A stretch of 64,000 bases of DNA from Acheta domesticus. Its lineage: Eukaryota > Arthropoda > Insecta > Orthoptera > Gryllidae. The position numbers and the translations under genes were made by a program. The stretch covers positions 159,936,921 through 160,000,920 of the forward strand of contig JAHLJT010000631.1 in NCBI GenBank assembly GCA_031308135.1. Direction: 5' to 3'. Shown here in pieces: positions 11,901 through 23,299 of this stretch. The notes below the pieces were generated by a model. It searched no databases and was not told where the DNA came from. It was given only the letters and a program-made list of their open reading frames with translations. Numbering within the stretch: the stretch's first letter is position 1; every line of letters starts with the position of its first letter.

Positions 11901-12693
11901 TGATAATAGTATCGATATTTTCTGTTTCTAGAAGGTCGTTAATTTTAGGTAGGTACTTTTTTATCAAATTATTATAAAGGTTCCAGTTTGCTTTGTTGTA
12001 ATTCCGTCTTGGGATTGCTTGATCTTGGTTATGAGTATTGGGAGTGTTGTTTATGTTTATAAAAATGGGGAAATGGTCACTATCATATGGGTAATCTAAG
12101 ATGTTCCATGAACATTTATAGGAATATTGGGTGGAGGAGATGGAGATATCGATGGCACTGTAACTGTTGTTACTGGTATTGATGTGAGTAGGTTCTCCAG
12201 TATTAAGAACAATTGTATCTAGTTTATCAAAAATTTCCTCAAGCATAATTCCTCTACTGTCAGTTTTATTAGAGCCCCAAATTCGATTGTGGCTGTTGAA
12301 ATCTCCCATAATGAGAAATGGTTTTTGCATCTTGTTAATAATATCAGTTACTTCTTGTTCAGCAAACTTGTAGCTATTTGGTAAGTAGATATTACATATA
12401 TTAATTTGAACAGGTGACAGGATCCTTATAGCACTAACTTCAATGTTTGATTGAATAATCACTTCTTGATATGGAATATGGTCTTTAATGTATATAGCTA
12501 CACCACCACTGGCATGATTGGTGTTACATCTGTTTTTGAAGGAGCAATTATACCCTTTGATATTACCATGCTTGGAGTCTTTGAAGTTGGTCTCTTGGAT
12601 ACACAGGATATCAGGGTGTGTTAAGTTACATAGGTACTGTATACTTTCTAGTCTGGGGTAAAAGCCATTTACATTCCATTGAAGAATTTTCAT
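8980..12693 (-). pseudogene. LINE copy 1 ORF2 (EN-RT-RNaseH-like), one in-frame stop
   Basis: A single 1,237-codon frame interrupted only by TAG at 11440-11442 (codon 418). Residues 1-215 are an APE-type endonuclease with QWN, QET, GDFNSHN, SAIDIS and SDHFPI motifs. The RT follows at about 480-760: NYRPISLT, FGFRAGHSTT, SLDIEKAYD, GLPQGAVLS and YADD (codons 676-679, at 10657-10668). At about 965-1080 lies an RNase H-like fold that keeps the Glu of TTAEI but lacks the usual Asp residues (YTK, FST). The C-terminus has a CCHC (CQHCD-H-C). The start ATG overlaps the ORF1 stop as ATGA. Copy 2 has sense codons where this TAG falls, so it is most likely a private lesion rather than programmed readthrough. 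Confidence 0.9.
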
Positions 12694-14054
12694 TGACTGG
12701 TGTTGATTTCTATACTGGAGTCTGTTTCAGTACTTGATTCATCTGCAGTATGAAGTGCTGAGTTGATTTTCCTGATAATCCTGGTGAATCTGCCTTTTAT
12801 GGTTTTGTTGGTGAGATGCGGATATAAAGTATGCATCATTTTGGTGATGGATGATATGTCTTGTGAGTAGTTACTGGCTACAAGTATAGGATCATTAGCA
12901 CTGAAAGAGTTCTCTAGAAAGGATTTAAATTGTATGTAAGTAAGGGGGAAGTTATTTTGAGAGTCTTCAATGATGTATTTGATAGGGGTTATCAGCTCTT
13001 CCATATTTTTCTCTTTCTTCTTTTTTTTCTTTTTTGGCTGTTTTGAGAGTTTTTCCATATTATTTGTTTCAGTTGTGTTGCTTACTGACATGGGGGGTGA
13101 GGAGGAGTCAGTCTGGAGGCATCTTTTATTGGTATTAAGGGAGACTATGTTGTCATTAGTTGGAATTTCTTCATTGTTTTTAGCTTCACTAGTAGAGAGT
13201 AGAGATTTAGGAAGTGGTGAAAAATCAGTTGTGGGCATTCTTGTAGTGAGATCATGGTTACTTTGTATATCTGCTACTTCAGTGTTTGTTCCATTGGTTG
13301 TTGGATCTGGCAAGTCACAAGATTTTTCCCTAATGTGTTCAGATTCCATGGGAGTACTTATTGAATTGGTAGTCTTTTGTTGATTAGAAGTATTAGGTGT
13401 AGGGCATTGTCCAGCTAAGTGTCCTGTTTGGTGACAATTAAAGCATGACATTTCATCTGTTGTGGAAAATATCCTGTATGTTGCGCCATCATAATACACA
13501 GTAGTGGATTCAGTTAGTCGATCTATATCTTCAGGGGAAACATATACTTGTCTGCGGAAACTCATAATGTGAGAGAACTCCTGTCCAGGAATACCAACTT
13601 TAACAAATGAAATTTTGGATGTCAGTTTGATATTGTTGGTGGTGAATACATTCTCTATTACTGAGTGTGGGATGATGGGACAGACGTTTGAAATAATTAT
13701 TCTTTTGGCCTTTGTTAAGAGTGGTCTCAATTTCAATTCATGGTTTTTGATTTTTATGATTTTGTGGTTGTTCGTGAGGTTATCAGCTATAGTTTGGGAG
13801 CTTAGAAAGATGCACACTCTGTTGTTTGCTATTCTGGATATGAACCTTATTTCACTTGGGTCAATAATATCGGATAAACTGTTTACGTAATCTTTAATGG
13901 TGAGGCCTTCTTGTGAGTCAATGATTATGGCCTGGTCCTTGGTGGGAAACACTTCAGTTGACATAACATTTGCGTAGGTTTTCATATTTGGTTGAGTAGA
14001 TACCTGAGGTTGCGGGGTTGAGGTTAAGGGAGCCCCGATGTCCGAGGGCTCCAT
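12690..14054 (-). CDS. LINE copy 1 ORF1, nucleocapsid-like protein
   Basis: Intact 454-codon frame, starting at the ATG that encodes MEPSDIG. The frame is open a further 13 codons upstream but only from a GTG. Such proteins bind element RNA and chaperone it in the RNP. The central region (about residues 60-170) has RRM-like strand patterns (RVCIFLSS, IIISNVCPI). One CCHC zinc knuckle, CFNCHQTGHLAGQC, lies at about residues 204-217. After a Ser/Thr/Asn-rich stretch comes a lysine run (KKKKKKK), then a conserved C-terminal block that also appears in copy 2 (YIQFKSFLENSF). The TGA stop overlaps the ORF2 ATG by two bases, which suggests coupled termination-reinitiation. Retrotransposon protein, not a host gene. 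Confidence 0.88.
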   Translation of the reverse strand: MEPSDIGAPLTSTPQPQVSTQPNMKTYANVMSTEVFPTKDQAIIIDSQEGLTIKDYVNSLSDIIDPSEIRFISRIANNRVCIFLSSQTIADNLTNNHKIIKIKNHELKLRPLLTKAKRIIISNVCPIIPHSVIENVFTTNNIKLTSKISFVKVGIPGQEFSHIMSFRRQVYVSPEDIDRLTESTTVYYDGATYRIFSTTDEMSCFNCHQTGHLAGQCPTPNTSNQQKTTNSISTPMESEHIREKSCDLPDPTTNGTNTEVADIQSNHDLTTRMPTTDFSPLPKSLLSTSEAKNNEEIPTNDNIVSLNTNKRCLQTDSSSPPMSVSNTTETNNMEKLSKQPKKKKKKKEKNMEELITPIKYIIEDSQNNFPLTYIQFKSFLENSFSANDPILVASNYSQDISSITKMMHTLYPHLTNKTIKGRFTRIIRKINSALHTADESSTETDSSIEINTSQ

Positions 14055-14245
14055 CCTTGCGCAGGGTAGCCGCTGCACCGGCTGACCATACACTTGATTT
14101 CAGGCACACACAACTCGTGGAACAAGAATATTGCCACTAAGTAAATACCACTTAATTCACTGACTGAAAGACAATATGATAAAAACAGCGTTTCACTGGA
14201 CGCGATCGGAGCACGATGTGTCTCGGTCGGCTGCCACAATGGAAC
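14055..14245 (-). promoter_or_regulatory. LINE copy 1 5' UTR / internal promoter region
   Basis: Short non-coding leader between the 5' target-site duplication and the ORF1 ATG. LINEs of this type usually carry an internal Pol II promoter here; I see no TATA box. It has no clear similarity to the 5' end of copy 2. Confidence 0.5.
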
Positions 14246-14255
14246 TGAAACAAAT
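14246..14255. repeat. target-site duplication, LINE copy 1 (5' side)
   Basis: tgaaacaaat, perfect match to 8758-8767, marking the LINE 5' end at 14245. Confidence 0.85.
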
Positions 14256-14560
14256 ATATTTTATAATTTTTATATGTATTTTAATGTATAATATTATTTT
14301 CATAATCCTGATTCTTTTTGGGATTCGCAGAGGTATTTTCATAACTCTTAAATAAATTTCGTCGTTTTCCTGCAGAGATAACTACTGAAAAATGTTATTC
14401 AGTTGACAAATGTGTAACAGCACTTATTCCTAAACGAACACAATCTGATTAGCGAAGGTAAGCGTTGAGTCGCAGTGCAATAGAATTTCGCAGATCCGCT
14501 TCAACAGAAGTGTTCCTGGAAGTAAAGCTTGCCTCGTGGGGTTTTCTAAGATGTCTCCAG

Positions 14561-14770
14561 CGCCAGTAGAGCGCAGTGCAATGCAGTCAGATCCACTCCC
14601 CCATCTCTGCTACCACTAAGCCAGCGATCCCCCACGCGGCCCTCCTCCCATCCCTGCTGAACTCGTAATCGCCTCTCGGCTTCTCATCCGAGCCCCGCAG
14701 GCCGCCGCGGACCGCGAGCGGGGATCTGCGCTCACTGTGGGCGAGCGTCTGAGATGGCGGTGATCACTGG
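14561..14770. other. GC-rich island
   Basis: About 200 bp with CpG clusters (ccgccgcggaccgcgagcgg). Flanked by AT-rich DNA; no credible exon. Confidence 0.45.
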
Positions 14771-15965
14771 TATCTCGTGTTAAGAGTAGGCAAAACAGAT
14801 TACAGAATCGGCGGGGGGGGAGGTGAGAGACGTTGCAGGAAGGGAGTAAAGGGGATTGATCGCGCTCGCTTCTGTGCATGTTGTAAAGCGCTTGAACTGA
14901 GATTATAACTCATACCATGACACAGAAATGTTCAGATTTTTATTCGAAAAATACAAAAACTGTGACAATCATTAACCCGGGAGTGCCCGCAATAGGTAGA
15001 CTCACGCCATTGCTCGCAATGTATCTCTCAGATATAGCTGAAACTTTTCGTGAATGGTAATGCTCTGAAGCTCTATTAACTGAAATAAGTGTTTATTTTG
15101 GTTTGTACATGTCTATCAATGAAATCGTACACATGTCTTAGACACGCCTGAAAATAAGATCATGATGTGTACCGCTTACGCCAGGCGCTCAGAAATCACT
15201 GGCGCCAGTGTACACAACGTATCTCACAGATATCACCCAGAGCAGTGACCAAGTTTCAGCATGCTCACAGGAAATGATTCATCGAAAGGATAAAATAGAA
15301 GGCCAGGCGTTTTCAGAAAAGTACAATGAAGGAATATTAGACGCCTAATGCATCGCAATAATTCAGGAACATAAAATTGTCGTAGCTTGGACCTCACAAA
15401 TCTATTGCGAGCACTGGCGGGTTAATCGCTTTACAAGGAAAATGTATGAAACTAGTTTGTATTCATTAAGGTAGGCCCTGACTACATTGCCTAGCTCAAA
15501 CAACTTCCATTTACGGTGATTTGGTTGAAATGATTAAAAATTCTGTGAGTGCGGGACCACTGAACTACACAGTCATATAGAAAACCCTATAAATGCAGGG
15601 GAAATGACGATGGCATGTGTCCGTGTCAGTATATTAGAACGGTAGATAAGGTAGATAAGGCGGTAATAATAACGGTAGATAAGGCATTAAAGAAAATACT
15701 ATTGAAGATTATACAAATAATGATTGGTATGGGATGGGATTGTATGTGGCATTAAATTCGTCAGGAAGAAGCCGCAACTTGTTCAGTAAGACTCGACGTA
15801 CATTGACTAACAGCATTGAGTTCACTCTGGTGAAATGGAAAGAGAATTCTTTGCAGGATAAACATTCAAATTGAATTTTCTGCAAATATTATTTTTAATT
15901 TCTCGTTACATCCTTCAAGAGCATACCTCTTTGTTGCTTTTTACTCTAAAATATGCCTTCTCAAA
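14771..15965. other. AT-rich DNA, no supported gene
   Basis: Contains a short imperfect tandem of ggtagataa words at about 15640-15680. Nothing else recognised. Confidence 0.5.
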
Positions 15966-16170
15966 ATGAACATAATTTCCTGGATTTCAGTAACACTTTT
16001 CTTGGGATTTTGTGCCCATGTTTTTGCAACTATGGAAGAGATATGGCGGACATATAAGTTCTTAGAATCGTTGCCTGCATTATTGTTTCGGTCCTTCAAC
16101 CATGCTTTTATAAGCACTAGCGAGGTATTCAGGAAGAAAGGAAAAAATAGACTACCATTTTCTCTTCTCT
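15966..16170 (+). other. candidate first exon with signal peptide (unproven)
   Basis: An ATG opens a frame starting MNIISWISVTLFLGFCAHVFA, a plausible secretory signal: short polar start, hydrophobic core, Ala-x-Ala-like end. It runs 68 codons to CTCT|GTAAGT at 16171, a strong 5' splice-site consensus; the open frame itself continues to 16205. I do not recognise the mature sequence, which has basic and aromatic residues. No second exon or acceptor could be assigned. The hydrophobic start could be chance in AT-rich DNA. Confidence 0.2.
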
Positions 16171-16205
16171 GTAAGTCACTTCTTTTCTATCCACGCCTCC
16201 TATAG

Positions 16206-16919
16206 CTTTATTATGGATTTTCAATACTGCAGGTTGTGAATTGGATACATTGAAACCATCGATTACCTTCAAATTGGCTAGAATTGCATTCAGGGAAAGG
16301 CTGAAAATAAAATAATGACGAACGCATACTAAAACTAATTTCTAAAGTTTCCTGGCTGCATAGCGTGCGATGAAACGAACAGTGAAATGCTTCAAGATGT
16401 ATAGAAAAGTGAAAATATTGCAAATTATATATTTTCATAACGAGTACAATCTAAAGTACTCTTGAATGTAACAAAGCACGCCATTCGTACAACAATATAG
16501 GCGTAGTTCTATAAATTACACTTTACGAGCAATGTAAAACAATATTGTCGCAATGACTAGTTCGATATCACGAGTGATGTGCATATCTTTACCTTCTGAA
16601 CAAATTACTCAAGTTAGCTCCTAACATAACTTTTAACATTCAATCAATATAAATGGAAAATGTTAAAAACTATTAAATAAATATTAATGTAGTGCCGTCC
16701 GATGAAGCAGAGTCATGCACTAACGAGTTAGAAAACATTATCATAATTATGGTAAAAATGAAGCAATGATTGTAAGGAAATGGAAGAAACTATTTCGAAT
16801 TAGTACAATTTACATAAACGTTAAGATTAAAAGCTGGCTTGGAGACAATTTTCAGACTTATCCGGCTGTAGCCTTTCACTTGCGTACTCTGGAGAGATCC
16901 GTTGCGACAATTAACTTCG
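16206..16919. other. AT-rich DNA, no supported feature
   Basis: Nothing recognisable on either strand. Confidence 0.5.
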
Positions 16920-17330
16920 ATGTGAAGAGACATGTCGCTCTGTAGCGGTAAATTGTGACGCTTCGCTCGGGTCGTCGCGCCTTGGACGAGTGTATTCGCG
17001 GAGACCTCCCTCACCCCGCCGCGGCGCGCTCTCCAAGGACGAGTTAGCGCCGACAAACTTACGTCTCTCGAAGGGACGTGACGCGAATGCGGAGGTGAGG
17101 ACTATTGATTCCGCAGCCACCGTCCGCGGACCTACCCGACGACTCCCCGCCCCGCCGCGCCCCGCCCCCGCGCTCCGCCCGCCTCAGGCGGAGCGGCACG
17201 TCGCCGCGCGACCCTCCTCGACACGGACGACGTGCCCCGCGCGGCGCGGCGCGGCGCTGCGCGGCGCCGGAGGGGACGAGCGCTCGAGACAGCTGTGCGT
17301 CGATTCCCTTCCCTCATGGAGTTTATCTGG
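16920..17330. other. CpG island
   Basis: About 400 bp of very high GC with gcgcggcg-type runs around 17230-17270. Several overlapping frames on both strands are compositional. Sharp edges against AT-rich flanks. Confidence 0.6.
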
Positions 17331-17919
17331 CGGGCGCATTTATCTTACGCTGAAATGCGTTCTCATCAAGATCTCCAAGAAATGCCTATTAAACTATTCC
17401 TGCGAAAAGATCGAAGGCATTTTATGCAAATGAACCAGCATAACTCTTTCCAAATCTATCTAAGGAAGTGTTTAAATTAATTATTTTAATATGAACATCG
17501 TTATTATTGATAGTTATTTAAATATAAAAAAAATGTTCATGTAATGTAGTGATAAAGGCTCCTCAACATTGAATATTCTTTCGAGTCATCTTAGGAATAC
17601 TTCAAAGCCATCTAAACATTAAAGTAAATTAATTGTTTTTTTAACCTCTGACGGAGGGTAAAGAATTAATTAAAGATATTCATTTTCTTCAATGTGGGTG
17701 TAGAGAGATAAAAGGAAAGAAGGGAAAATGAGTAAGCAAGTGAATGAATATATTGCGCACAAGACAAACAAGCGAAAAAATAGCGACGATGTTCTCGAAA
17801 CTTTCCCAAGCATCTTTGTCATTGGAATTCTTTTTTGGGGTGGGTGATAAGTGCGAGTTACATTCGAATTCATCGTAGTTAACTTAAAGAGCGCATATTT
17901 AATTTGCTCTTGAGGGAGT
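17331..17919. other. AT-rich DNA, no supported feature
   Basis: No gene or repeat recognised. Confidence 0.5.
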
Positions 17920-18350
17920 AGGAACCCCCCGGAGTGTAAATTGCAACGCATGGAACGGGGGAGGGCCGCTCCACCTGGACCGAGGCAGGATGCGCGGACG
18001 CGGTGCAACGCAGCGGAGCGCGCGACCGCGCTCGTTTCGCGCGGTAATCCAGTGGTGCGCGCGCGATGTGCGTGTCCCGCGCTCGAAGCCCGATGCATGC
18101 ATGCAGCCAGCCAGCCGGCCGGCCACGCGCCGCCACGCCACTCCCCGCGCACTCGCTCTCAAAACGCACGTGCAATATTCATACGCTCCTTTGAAGCGCG
18201 CTGCACAACGCCTCCGCCCCGGGCTGGCCGAGCGGTGCAGCGAGCGAGGAGGGGTGGGAGGGAGGGACTGCAACACGTGCGCCGCTTTCATGCTCTTTGA
18301 CCAGCCATCGTTGACTGCGCTTCTCAACGCTGCTGGGGGGCTGTCATTGG
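17920..18350. other. CpG island
   Basis: GC-rich block with many CpGs and a short tetramer run (gccagccagccggccggcc) near 18105-18125. Frames on both strands are open but unlike known proteins. Confidence 0.6.
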
Positions 18351-19890
18351 CAGAGTGAATTTTTTTTCAGTTCCATGCGGTCGCTGAGTCACGCATTTTT
18401 CGTTGTGTTATATTTCCCTACAAGCGGTTGGGGAAATTTTGTTTTCTACAAACATTGCCTCTTAAATAGATTTTTAGTTTAAGTGAATTCAAATGTTGAT
18501 TCATATGGCCTCTAGTTTTATTGCTGTGTAACACGATTATTAGTTTACGAAAGCCGAAATGGGAATGTTATGTATTATTCAATCAAAATATAACAATATC
18601 TTAAAAGTTTTTTGTCTGTATCCTCGAGGTTTCTCGGAGTTCTAGCTGGAACTGTACGAACATCATAAATCACTGTTTTAAAGGTGAAAATAGCTGCATA
18701 CTATATCCCAACTTTGAACGGACATTCTCTTAACAGTCCGTTAAAGCATTACAGATCGCACATGACCACCTTATTGTCGGGTCAATTTTGTATAGTTTCG
18801 AGTGTTTCCTTTCTGAACACCCTCGCATGCTACTACATGATAGTGATGGGAGTTACCTAGAAGAGCTAAGTCTCCAAAAAGTAACAGACGGTTAAAAAGG
18901 GTATCATTTTGTAGAATTAAACTAGAATGTCACATTTTAATAGAATTGCTTTGTACAATGCTGCTTGTTTTAAAAGTGATAATACTTCCAAAAATGGGTC
19001 AGGTATGGTTTTCAGGCCCTAGAACATGTAGTTTCCGAGAATCCAAGATGGAAAAACGTGTTGCACGGTAGTGTGTTGCGGGTTGCATATGCAACAATAT
19101 TGTAATAAAAAATTAATTTGTAAGTCTGTAACACAATTTCAGTCATCGTTGACCATAGTATATCTAAATATATTTAATAAAATACATTACTTTTCTTAAA
19201 CAGCTCATCGCCTCGGTTGAAAATGTGACCAAAACACACCAATGGTTTGTAAAACAAGTTTTTATTACAATGATCCATAATACAAAATTCTACCAGTGAA
19301 AAGCTAATAACCCTACTTCCAGGAGATAAACTTTAATTTTGACGTTTTACCGCAAGCGGATTAGATGTACAAGATTCAGTCCAAGCCGTTAGCTGCCAGA
19401 AACAAACACTAGTTGTCTTGCACACCACCTAAAACCAGAGTAGCCAACTCACTTATAGAACCGCACTAGATTTCCGAAGAACTCGATCTGTCTTTCCCCG
19501 CCGCGGCGCCTTGCTTGTGTACCCACAAAATTTTACAAAATTTTGCAGTTGTGACAAAGTTCTTCTGGAATGGCTATCAGTAAACGCAACGTGGGATTAT
19601 TACCTTTAAAGATCTTCAGTCTACTAAGGGTAAGCATTATATTTCCGAAATTAATGCGTCTGGTAATATAAATCACTGGCACGACTGTAAACGTAGTGGG
19701 ATGGGCGAGGCGAAGTGAAAGAAGGGGTGTATTGAGCTTAGAAGTTGAAGGAGAGAAATGTGAGAAAAAAGAAAATAACATTTATTTCACTAGAGACAAT
19801 AGATTTATTATTACAGCATGGCTTACCACATATCTAGCTGTTGTATATTGTCTCTCATAATGAGAACCTGCCATCAAGCCACTTCCTCTT
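18351..19890. other. AT-rich DNA, no supported gene
   Basis: Scanned both strands; no domain-bearing frame or known repeat. A short GC spike near 19495-19510. Confidence 0.5.
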
Positions 19891-20085
19891 TAGCCACCGA
19901 CTTCTGCTACTCCCTGCTACTGCCGCCAGTCGTCGCCCCTTCGGTCCGCTCCTCGTTTCTTATGCATTATGCCACGGGAGCGCGCCACTGTGGCCGTGAC
20001 ACGAATTCGCTCCCCGCCCGCAGCCTCCGGTCCTTCCCCCTGAGCCCCTCGCGGCGGCTCGCGACTCGGATGAATTACTCGCGGA
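19891..20085. other. short GC-rich island
   Basis: About 190 bp of C-rich, CpG-containing sequence. The frame through it (from 19818) is 132 codons but matches nothing I know. Confidence 0.4.
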
Positions 20086-21289
20086 AAGGAGATAAGAAAA
20101 TTAAAGATTTGCCGAGTGGGGACAGCCCGAAGCCAACTTCAAACAAAAGGCGCTTCCTTTCAAGAAGGAGAGGAGAGGTTTTAATACAGATAAAGCAAAA
20201 ATTAAGTGGATTCTGAAATGAAAATCAAACATGACTGATGTAAAATTCGTCTGTAGCCGCCCTCTGGGCCTTGTTCTCGAGCTGCTTTAACATGTGTAAA
20301 CGTATGACGCGCTGAAAAGAGAAATTTCTCATGCACATGAATATACTACAGCTACTCTTATATGAATAGCCCACGAAATTGTCTCTCAGAGGACACCAGT
20401 GGAGTATGCGCGATTCATGAAACGAAATAATTCCCGTTTCGTGTGTCAACTGAACGTTGTCTTATGTGTGGGAAAACCTGGAAATCAGTGCATCATGATA
20501 ACAATGAAAAAATATTGCTACTATTATACTCGTATGCTAATATTGTTGCTGAAAAAAGCATAAATGCAATGTATAATATACAGTATAATATACATGTATA
20601 AATATTCAAAAAATATGTCAGCTACGTGTAATTTACATTTCCAAGTGGATCACAGCAGAAGACAGTCAAATTGATTTTATCTGTATTAAATGGTGTTCGT
20701 AATAATTCATAAAACGCAAATTCAGGTTGTCAGAGGTATTTTTTAAACAGTATATATCAATATATTATTATGAGTTTGTATATCATGTTTCTATATAATA
20801 AATCTTTCGATCGTGTCCACCAACATTAGAAGATTCAGTACAAAGCCACTTCCCATTTAACTACAGTTGCAATGTCATTTGTTGTATTTTAATTTAAGGT
20901 GAAATTTTTAATCAGAAAAGCTATATATAAAAAGGAAATATTTAGAGAATTGTATGTAAAATATATTTTGGACACCGATAAAATTATTTCAAAAATTTTT
21001 CAATACCTATAAATGTATTATGGCAAGGCATTTATTCGCAACCACGTTCTCGTATATAACAGCCACTGGTTACAAATATATTCATAAATAACAGATTCAT
21101 TGTAGGCACAATTGCCAGATGGAAACAAAACTACGTAATTATATTTAATATCAAATCCGGACGTTGTTATCAAGTAAGTATGTCTTCATTCAAATACAAT
21201 TAAGTCTTGTGACATATTTTAAACTGATATCTCACTCTTCCAATCTTCAAAAACTAAAGCCCTTGTAAAAATGGGCTGGACGAGAGAGA
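20086..21289. other. AT-rich DNA, no supported feature
   Basis: Very AT-rich with tata-type words; nothing recognised. Confidence 0.5.
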
Positions 21290-21662
21290 AGAAGTTTTTC
21301 CTCCCCCAAACACGTCGTGCGCGTTAACGAGAACGAATATCGCGTTTCGCCCGGCATCGATCTCGAATTGGATCTGGCGGTTTGACGAGCGCGACGGCCC
21401 GTCACCCGTCCGCTCCGTGGAATTCTCCGCGCGATATCAGATCCGTTCGCGCGCGGTCGTTACGCGCGCGCGTTAGCGTAATGAAGCAAAGAGCCGACGA
21501 AGAAACGCTTCCCATCCGATATCGTCCGAGAATCCGATCGCTCGCACCGACCGCAGCGCGCCGCGCGGCCGTCACGCGAAACGCTCCGGCGGCACGCGCA
21601 CCCTGCGGGCCGGGCCGTATGTGATAGGCACACGCCGGTCCCAGCAGTGGGTCCGCACGGAA
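21290..21662. other. CpG island
   Basis: Dense CpG (cgcgcgcg-type words) over about 370 bp. Its right edge is interrupted by a hAT-type MITE; the sequence resumes after 22174. Confidence 0.6.
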
Positions 21663-21670
21663 GGAGAACG

Positions 21671-22166
21671 CAGGGTTGCCATATGGGGAAATTTGTTTTT
21701 TGTGGGGGAAAAGTAGGAAACATGAGTATGGACGGGAAATTGTTTGTTTGTTTTGTTTGTTTTTTTTAATTATTTTCATTCGGAGTCGAGGTAGAAGTAT
21801 TATTCTCTCATTTATTATGAATAAAAGAAGAACAACAGAGGTTATTCTCTTTCATTTTTATGTATCAAGAAGATAAAAATAAATGACAGGCATAGAGAAG
21901 GAAAAACGCAGAGTGTAGGGTTTCGAGCATAGAGCACAAATATCCTTCCCCTATGGTTTCGAGTAGCTCAAAAGGCGATGATTGGTTGATTTGAATGTAA
22001 GGCAATGACGAATTAAATCAGCAGGGACAGTCTATGTCGTTTGTCATAATTTGGAGAATTTGTTTTTCGTTTCAAAGTTGCGGAATTTTGTTTCATTGGA
22101 GAGGTTTTTTGGGTAAATTCCGTAGTAGTGGTGGGGAAAGAGCTCGCAACACACCTGGCAACCCTA
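21671..22166. mobile_element. hAT-type MITE with perfect 8-bp TSD
   Basis: 496-bp non-coding element. The left end begins CAGGGTTGCCATAT; the right end read inward is TAGGGTTGCCAGGTGT, giving a shared (C/T)AGGGTTGCCA terminal inverted repeat. The 8-bp word ggagaacg is duplicated perfectly at 21663-21670 and 22167-22174. The TIR sequence and 8-bp duplication are typical of hAT elements. No transposase frame is present, so it is non-autonomous. Confidence 0.85.
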
Positions 22167-22174
22167 GGAGAACG

Positions 22175-23299
22175 AAGGAGTTCCACAAGCGGTTTATCGA
22201 TAGGCGAAAATTATACTGCACTGCTCCACGTAGGGATCCGGGTAGCTGATCATTCTTTTTCACGTTATGTTGAATTCATCATACGAGCAGCTGAACAACA
22301 GGTGAAAGGATTCAAGGGAGCCTGTACGTTGAGACCATAATCTTTAATTTTCGATTGTGTAATCACTAGTCATAATAACCAATACAATTAATAACCATAT
22401 TATTTGGTCAAAATGATCACATTGAAAAGTCGTTATAGGTAAATAGTTGTTATAGACATCTGGTCTTTATAGATAACTAGTCGTTATAGATCTTTCTTAA
22501 GAAATTATGCACAATTACTAACGTGAGCTAGCTATGGAGCATAATTGCATATTATACAACATAACATACTTAAACTGCAATAGACCCTTGGCTACATCTT
22601 GTGAATTTGGAGACGAAACTAAGGCCTACAGCCTCAGCGATAAACATTAAAATTCCTGCCCAACGCAGGTAACGCCAAAATACATTTTTGCCAAACAGTT
22701 TCTTATGGAAAATAAAAAAAACTCTCTCTTCCTTTCTTCCTACAACAATTTAATAGGGCACACTGTTAAGGTTTTATTAAATATAAAGAAATCGGTCACA
22801 GTGAAACCTAATTGTCGGGAAGTTTACATAATTTACTACAACTACTCTAGTAAATCAAGGTCTAATTTGAAAAAATACTTCTGACGAGAGGGGAAAGGCA
22901 TGGAAAGACGTGGAAAGCGGGAGGAGTAGAGCAGAGAGGCTGAGCGTGAAGGGGTAGGCAGGCAGATGGCAATTCGTGGTCGGGAGGGAGAGGTGGAGGC
23001 GGAGTGTAGCGAAGAGGGCCGTGGATGGCATGCAAATAAAATACCTCTTTCTACATAATAGGAAGAATAGTTGTTTTTCCCTTGCAATAGCTTGGTTGTC
23101 ATAGAAAATTACCCGGGGAATATTCGGGGTAACAATTAGAAAGAAAAAGTAATAATTGTAGCGAATAATTCCAGATCCGAATCCTGGACCCATTATTTAG
23201 ACATATTAATTCATCTAACAGTTTTAACAATGTTTATTATTTATTATTTGCCTTCTATAAATACTATTCATTCAGTTCTACTTTCTCACATACGTAATG
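22175..23299. other. intergenic, no supported gene
   Basis: Moderately AT-rich; includes a purine-rich stretch at about 22880-23000. No recognisable coding or repeat content. Confidence 0.45.

Larger units (their letters stand above)
8768..14245 (-). mobile_element. full-length I-superfamily-like LINE, copy 1
   Basis: Complete non-LTR retrotransposon, 5,478 bp. It has a 190-bp 5' UTR, ORF1 (nucleocapsid-like), ORF2 (APE endonuclease, RT, RNase H-like, CCHC), a 212-bp 3' UTR, and an A-rich tail (poly-T at 8767-8777 on plus) preceded by TAA-like triplets. A perfect 10-bp target-site duplication flanks it. Domain order, the RNase H-like region after RT, and a C-terminal CCHC place it near the I/Nimb group; the exact clade needs a tree. 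The intact duplication, intact ORF1 and single ORF2 lesion indicate recent insertion. It is related to, but clearly diverged from, the element at 55506-61421. Confidence 0.92.

Noticed and set aside
12970..13383. 137-codon plus frame
   Set aside because: Antisense shadow of LINE ORF1, dominated by the poly-Lys run read in reverse.
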